This document shows, piece after piece, positions 59,186 to 64,000 of a stretch of DNA of 64,000 nt. The position numbers and the translations under genes were made by a program. This stretch comes from Jacaranda mimosifolia (Eukaryota; Streptophyta; Magnoliopsida; Lamiales; Bignoniaceae): the NCBI GenBank assembly GCA_018894105.1, contig CM032133.1, positions 11,236,501 through 11,300,500 of the forward strand, read 5' to 3'. The notes under the pieces are model-generated. The model was given only the letters and a program-made list of their open reading frames with translations, searched no databases and was not told the DNA's origin. How positions within the stretch are numbered: position 1 is the stretch's first letter; every line of letters starts with the position of its first letter.

Positions 59186-60117
59186 CTTTTCACCGATAGC
59201 AATGCCTAAGTAAATTCGGATTTTACTTGCCATAGTCGCATATTATGACTTTAAGATATGTCAAATGGATGTTAAAATTGCTTTCCTTAATAGAGACATT
59301 GAAGAAAAAAATCTATATGGAGCATCTATAAAGTTTTACATCCAATGAGAATGAGCAAAAGGTTTGCAAACTCTAGAGATCCATTTATGGACTCAAACAA
59401 GCATCCCGATGTTGGAACATACATTTTGACAAAACGGTTAAATCATTTGGCTTTGTCAAAAATGTGTATGAACTATGTGTATATAAGAAGGCTAGTGGTA
59501 GTAGTGTACAGTTTATTGTATTTTATGTTGATGACATTCTTCTCATTGGGAATAAGGTAAGAATGTCATAGTGCACTAAAGCATGGTTATATACACAATT
59601 CTCCATGAAGGATTTGGGAGAAGCATCATACGTATTAGGAATACGTATCTATAGAGATAGATCTAAGAAGATGTTGTGGCTATCCCAAACCCCGTACATT
59701 GACAATATACTAAAAACTTCTAGTATGGAAGAATCCAAGAATGAATTTCTTCCCATGGGACATGGCATTAGTCTCTCTAAGTCTATGGCCCCCAAGACGA
59801 AGGAAGAGAAATGAAGGATGTCCCGCATACCTTATGCCTCTGCTATTGGTAGCATAATATGTGCAATTAAGTATACAAGACCAAATGTGGTAGACTTGCC
59901 AAGTCTTACGAGTATGTTCCAATTCAATCCTAGTGAGAGTCACCGGATGGCCATAAAAGCAATCCTTAAGTACTTGAGAAGGACTAAGGACTTGTTTTTG
60001 GTATACGGCAGTAGAGACTTGAAACTACAGGGGTTTTCGAATTCAAGTTTCCAATCTAATGTAGATGACACAAAATCCACCTCTAGATTTATATTTTACC
60101 TCAATGGTTTGTTGTGA
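59186..60117 (+). pseudogene. C5 reverse transcriptase, broken
   Basis: The frame near 59245-59340 shows LLAIVAYYDFKICQMDVKIA. It shifts, then gives SFGFVKNVYELCVYKKASGS-like and FYVDDILLIGN (about 59515-59550) with an intact YVDD. MKDLGEASYVLGIRIYRDRS (59605 on), TPYIDNILK, then RIPYASAIGSIICAIKYTRP and RMAIKAILKYLRRTKDLFLV follow at 59818-60117. A stop lies at 59812-59814 and others before 59580. The N-terminal portion, integrase, protease and gag are missing. Confidence 0.85.
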
Positions 60118-60505
60118 GTTAGAAGAGTTCCAAATAAGACACCATAACCAATTTTACCATGGAGGCAAATATATTGCGGCTTCAGAAGCTGCAAAGAAAG
60201 GTGTTCGGATGAAAAACTTCATTCAAGAGTTGAATGTGGTGCCTAGCATTGCTAGCCAGTGGTTGTCTATTATGACAACACAGGGCAGTTACATAAGCCA
60301 AAGAGCCGAGATCTCATCAGAAATCTAGGCACATTTTGAGGTGATATCATTTGATCCAAGAGATCATTGATAGAAGCGACATCCGAGTGGAGAGAGTTGC
60401 CTCGGAAGAGAATATAGCAGATCCACTGACAAAACCCCTAATGCAAAAGGTATTTGAAGAATATCTTGTGAAGATGGGTCTTAAGGCCATGGGGCATTGG
60501 CTTTA
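60118..60505 (+). pseudogene. C5 RNase H, broken
   Basis: It continues from LNG in shifted frames: KYIAASEAAKKGVRMKNFIQ and ELNVVPSIAS (60150-60260), VVVYYDNTG near 60260-60290, then words matching the C-terminal VERVASEENIADPLTK and LVKMGLK (about 60390-60485). The stretch shows the uninterrupted form of the site where S3 entered C2 (60366-60390). Confidence 0.8.
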
Positions 60506-60520
60506 GGGCAAGTGGGAGAT
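60506..60520 (+). promoter_or_regulatory. C5 polypurine tract
   Basis: GGGCAAGTGGGAGAT directly before the LTR, identical to the C1 tract. Confidence 0.92.
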
Positions 60521-61462
60521 TGTTGGAATAGTGCCCGGCAAGCTAATTAGATTGGCCTTGTAAAAGCTATTTCTTTGTAAAACAATCTTGATTGAATGAT
60601 ATTCTTTATATGACCGTCTTCATCTCATGCTTATTATTACTTCAATTGTATTTGGATGAAGCCCTTAGATTACCCTTGACTACGGGACTTGGTTTGGTGA
60701 CCATGGAATAAGTCTCACATAGTCATGATCTTAAATCCTCCAAGTCATAGGATCTTGCGAGATGGGGTATCTAAGATCCAAATAGACTTGCACTAACGAT
60801 GCATAAATCCAGGAATTGGATATTGCTAATTCTATGAGCAATCGTATGGGATATGGGTACATGCTAGTAGGTGCTTGTTAGAGAACAAGGTAATAAGGCC
60901 TACCAGAGAATCCACTAGATAGTCATAGTGGTAAGTCGGTAGTGGCAAGTTCTCCAGCTTACGCTAGTGCATATTATTAGTCCTCTGACCTTAGGATCCA
61001 TGGTAACCTTGTGTATGGTCCTCATGCTTCGACTCTTCCTTGACCACTTAGCGGGTCTTTTGAGTTAAGGTTGGGCATGAGCTACTTGGCACAGAGGTTT
61101 ATGAGATCCAAGATGGAATCTGACTCCTTGCTTTTGTGAAGGGCAAGTGCATCTCCTATGTATTCTATAATGATCGATTCCAAGAAATCCTTGAGCAAGG
61201 TGGTATGACAACTTGGAAAAGAAGTTTTCCAAAGATGAGGTCACAAGGGAATCGAACATTGGGAATAGAGACATAGTATCAAGGCTATTAGGGAGTTGAC
61301 AAATATCTAGCCCTAGGCCTCTTTCAAGAGACAGGAGATGGAAGGACCGTATTTGCATGGTAAGCATAAAGCTATAATGGTTTTCCAAAACATTCATTTC
61401 GGCCAATTAGTTGGGCTCCATGGGCTTGAGGTTGGACATCGACCATGGAGATTGGGTACTCA

Positions 61463-62119
61463 TCAATTAATGAGATTAATTGAATCGAGTCGATTAGTTT
61501 AAAAGTGTTTTAAACTAAAATGAATATACGATATTCAAAAGTTACAACGAGTTGTGAGCCCATGTCCAATGAATGGTAAAACCTATTGGGTCACACAGAA
61601 AAGCCAATTTAGCTTCCTAATTAATGGGGGGCATTTTCTAAGTGTTAGAAAATATCTCCTAGTGGACCGATTTTAAGGTATCAATTTTGAAGGTCAATTT
61701 TGACTTGATTAATTTAAGTGTTAAATTAATCAATTAATTTAAGGAGTTAAATTAGACCAATAATGAAAGAGTTAATTATTTGGTGCCAATATGACCATCA
61801 ATTGGTCAAATTAATTTAAAGAGTTAAGTTAACAAAAATCAAGCTTAAAAGTTGAGCTTATTTGACTTAACAGTTAAATCAAAGGTTAATTAATTAAATT
61901 AAAGTGTTTAATTTAATTAATGAGAAGAACACATTTTGGAGGGAAAATTCAAATGAAATGTTCATTTGAATTATCATTTTAAGTAGCTTGAAATTAGATT
62001 TCAAATGTAATTAAAATTCACATGAAATTCAAATTGGATTTGAATTTGCATTTGCCACCTTGGCAATGCAAGTGGCCCCCCACCTTGAGGAAGGTGTGAT
62101 GCCAACTTGGCATCACACC
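61463..62119. repeat. Chain of short inverted repeats in the copia LTR
   Basis: Inverted repeats with perfect arms, read by eye: 61463-61483 (9-bp arms, loop GAG), 61495-61517 (10, GTG), 61522-61536 (6, ACG), 61705-61733 (12, AGTGT), 61735-61754 (8, GGAG), 61889-61921 (15, GTG), 61946-61972 (11, AATGT), 61990-62002 (5, TAG), 62025-62047 (9, TTGGA) and 62093-62119 (12, ACT). Imperfect ones lie between. The chain recurs in every copia LTR here. Confidence 0.85.
62093..62119. promoter_or_regulatory. 12-bp inverted repeat just upstream of the copia TATA box
   Basis: GGTGTGATGCCA, loop ACT, then TGGCATCACACC: perfect 12-bp arms, 10 bp before the TATA box. Copies at 44041-44067 and 58516-58541 keep 11 of 12 pairs. 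It may be a binding site for a dimeric factor or an RNA stem; its function is not known. Confidence 0.75.
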
Positions 62120-62129
62120 AACCTCACCC

Positions 62130-62139
62130 TATATATAGA
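62130..62139 (+). promoter_or_regulatory. TATA box of the copia LTR promoter
   Basis: CTATATATAG in a pyrimidine-rich setting. It is conserved at the same LTR position in the other copies (for example near 44077 and, in reverse, near 35656-35672). It fits the core promoter for element transcription. Confidence 0.8.
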
Positions 62140-62757
62140 TGTAGTGGGTGTGTGGATAGGTCATTGCTGAAAATGTGAAAGAATTAGATTCTTTTGCAAT
62201 TCCCTCCAAAACTTTGTGCAAGCATTGCATTCATGTGTTGAAAGCTTTGCTCTCTTCTTCTTCTTCCCTACCTAAAATCAGCCTCCACCATGGCCAATCT
62301 CTGGTCCTACTCTAGCTTATATACTATATATTTTAGAAGATCTATTTGGTGTGTGGATCATATCAATAGAGGCAAACAAGTTAGTTTGCTATGGTTTGGA
62401 GATCTACCTGCACAGAGTCCAATTGGACGAATTTTTATAGGGAGATCCAGAATGATTTTTGATCCAAATTTTTTACTGTGTTTCCTCCAAGATGTTTAGA
62501 GGTGGAAATATTTTTTTGGTGAATTTTAGATCACTTTTGACATGGTTAAAAATCGCTCCATTCCTGCTGCGCGGTTTCTAACAGATTCTGGATTGGTAAA
62601 AGGTTCACCACTTTCTCCTTGGATTTTAGCATTTCAAGGCAACACTCTATCTAAATCTGGATCTTAGGCATGATTTGATCCTAGTTAGCATATAAGCACT
62701 AGTTTATTAAGCTTTTGAAGTTTTTATAATTGGATCCTAGTGCCTTACTTGCTTTCA

Positions 62758-63097
62758 GCACCTATATCTCATATGGTTGCTCATGGAACATAGCAATATC
62801 CAACTCTTGGATTTATGCATTATTAGTGCAATTCTATCTGAATCTTAGATGCCCCACCTCGTAAGATCCTACTACTTGAAAGATTTAAGATCACGACCAT
62901 GTAAAACGTATTCCATAGACACCAAACCAAGTCCCGTAGTCATGAGTGATCTAAGAGCTTTATCCAAATAAGAGTGAAGTAATGAAGAGCATAAGATGAA
63001 GATGGATATATAAAGAATATCATTCAATCAAGATTGTTTTACAAGGAAATAGCTTCACAAGGCCAATCCTATTAGCTTGCCGGGCACTACTCCAACA
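62758..63097 (-). mobile_element. Reverse copia LTR S4, part with the LTR start
   Basis: The plus strand ends CCGGGCACTACTCCAACA at 63097, the reverse complement of the LTR beginning. It joins 42465 to make one LTR once C5 and one copy of its duplication are removed. CGAAC follows at 63098-63102, matching TGAAC before 40641. Confidence 0.88.
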
Positions 63098-64000
63098 CGA
63101 ACCACAAGTCATTTGAATTTGATCCATACGAATGTTGTGGACCACTAAGATTTTGTGCGAGATGAGGCTTTTCATACTTCTTCACCTTCACGAATGATCA
63201 TATTCAGTTTGGACATGTATATCTTATGAAGTACAAATCCGAAGGCTTTGAAAAGTTCAAAGAGTATAGGAATGAAGTAGAAAAGTAATGGGACTAAGTA
63301 TTAAATCTCTTCGATCGGATCATCGAGGAGAATACTTGAGTACCAAATTATTGGATTATCTAAAAGAGAATGGGATTTTCTCACAATAGACTCTATCCAG
63401 CATACCCCAAAATAACTGAGTAGCCGAGAGGAGAAATAATACTTTGTTGGACATGGTACGTTCCATGATGAGATTTACCGATATGCCTATATCCTTTTAG
63501 GTATACGCCTTAGAAACGGTGGCAAGGTTACTAAATGTAGTACCCTCAAAGTCCATGCCAAAAATGCCACATGAGATGTGGTATGACAAAATACCTTCTT
63601 ACTCTTTCTAAAAGTTGGGGGGTTTTTCGTTCATGTCAAGCGGTTAGTGGGAGACAAGTTGTATATGAGATCCACCTTGTGTAAGTTTTTGGAATACCCA
63701 AGAGAGTCTTCGGGTTATTATTTCTATGATCCATCGAAATAAAAGGTGTTTATTTCAAGGAACGCCACCTTTTTGGAAAAAAAAAATTTATTAGATAGAA
63801 ATGGCATTATTGTTGAACTTGATGAAGTTCAAGATGATCAACAAATCCCACAAGCTATAGAAACAAGTGAACATCAAGAGCCTTGCACACAACCTCTGAG
63901 AAGGTCGGAACGAATCAAGGAGGAACCCAAAAGGTTCGGATTCCTTTATGAGACGGGCCAATCATATAGTGATCCGAAGACCTATGAGAAAGCTATATTG
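63098..64000 (+). pseudogene. C0 integrase and start of the RT linker, broken and cut by the window end
   Basis: It resumes C0 after S4. Words in order: CGPLRFCARWGFSYF (about 63138-63180), FTNDHIQFGHVYLMKYKSEG and FEKFKEYRNEVEK (63190-63290), a decayed DRSDRGGEYL-like block (about 63320-63350), the NG and SQ region, then DKLYMRSTLCKFLEYPRESS and YYFYDP (63650-63740). The linker QPLRRSERIKEEPKRFGFLY and SDPKTYEKAIL follows to 64000. Many stops and shifts. RT, RNase H and 3' LTR of C0 should lie beyond the window. Confidence 0.85.

Larger units (their letters stand above)
42466..62757 (+). mobile_element. Copia element C5 (plus strand), inserted in LTR S4 and split by gypsy compound T
   Basis: Order: 5' LTR (42466-44100 plus 56370-56979), primer-binding site (56982-56993), leader (to 58201), a partial LTR (58202-59185) where gag to integrase should be, RT, RNase H, polypurine tract (60506-60520), 3' LTR (60521-62757). 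The flanks ACACC (42461-42465) and GCACC (62758-62762) are a 4-of-5 duplication. Without T it is about 8.0 kb. Both LTRs have the terminal type CTTA(C/A)TTGCTTTCA. Confidence 0.9.
60521..62757 (+). mobile_element. C5 3' LTR, the most complete copia LTR in the window
   Basis: Starts TGTTGGAATAGTGCCCGGCA and ends CCTTACTTGCTTTCA, length 2237 bp. U3 holds a long chain of short inverted repeats (61463-62119), then a TATA box (62130-62139); the R and U5 part follows. The minus-strand frame at 61065-61406 and the plus-strand frame at 62290-62499 are LTR sequence, repeated in other copies, not genes. Confidence 0.92.

Noticed and set aside
58197..59190. CTTTT at both edges of the partial LTR read as a target-site duplication
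   Set aside because: The left flank is leader and the right flank is RT, and the LTR lacks its start, so this is not a simple insertion.
59345..59560. Plus-strand frame of 71 codons taken as a separate protein
   Set aside because: It is a frame-shifted reading of the C5 RT; the adjacent frame gives the YVDD motif.
61065..61406. Minus-strand frame of 113 codons
   Set aside because: It lies in the C5 3' LTR and recurs in decayed form in other LTR copies, so it is not a conserved gene.

Overview
This window looks like gene-poor, AT-rich nuclear DNA from a seed plant. It consists almost entirely of old LTR retrotransposons nested inside one another. I found no intact gene, no intron-containing host gene and no tRNA or rRNA gene. 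All recognisable protein sequence is decayed gag-pol: one Ty1/copia family with LTRs of about 2.2 kb that begin TGTTGGAATA, and chromovirus-type Ty3/gypsy elements with LTRs of about 2.3-3.5 kb that begin TGTAACACCC. The species cannot be named from this sequence.

Layout. 1-16400 holds gypsy debris: a partial minus-strand LTR (1-2209) with an expanded two-type 55-bp repeat, a partial plus-strand LTR ending at 4491, an AT-rich degenerate repeat field and a CACTA-like terminus (4492-6221), a minus-strand LTR with primer-binding site and leader (6222-10826), an unassigned 2.7 kb block (10827-13561), and a plus-strand LTR with primer-binding site (13562-16400). 16401-20270 is made of copia LTR pieces in opposite orientations, including a head-to-head palindrome centred near 18080.

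The rest of the window (20271-64000) is one plus-strand copia element, called C0 here, split by two insertion stacks. Stack 1 is C1 (21729-40449, minus) in C0, C2 (28565-37212, minus) in C1, and solo LTR S3 (30915-33142) in C2. Stack 2 is reverse LTR S4 (40641-42465 plus 62758-63097) in C0, C5 (42466-62757, plus) in the LTR of S4, and a Ty3/gypsy compound T (44101-56369, plus) in the 5' LTR of C5. Target-site duplications of 5 bp support the order: perfect for C1 and S3, 4 of 5 for C2, S4 and C5, and weak (3 of 5) for T. In each case the flanks rejoin collinearly with an uninterrupted homologue elsewhere in the window. The names C0-C5, S3, S4 and T are labels used only here.

How the parts work together. 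Each autonomous ancestor had LTR, primer-binding site, a long leader (about 2 kb in the copia family), gag, protease, integrase/RT/RNase H (gypsy order RT-RNase H-integrase-chromodomain), polypurine tract and LTR. Every copy here carries stops and frameshifts, so none is predicted to move by itself. The most unusual structure is in the copia LTR: about 660 bp upstream of its TATA box is a chain of perfect or near-perfect short inverted repeats, some showing paired changes between copies. I did not find a convincing new gene system; the main results are the structural observations listed in the findings.
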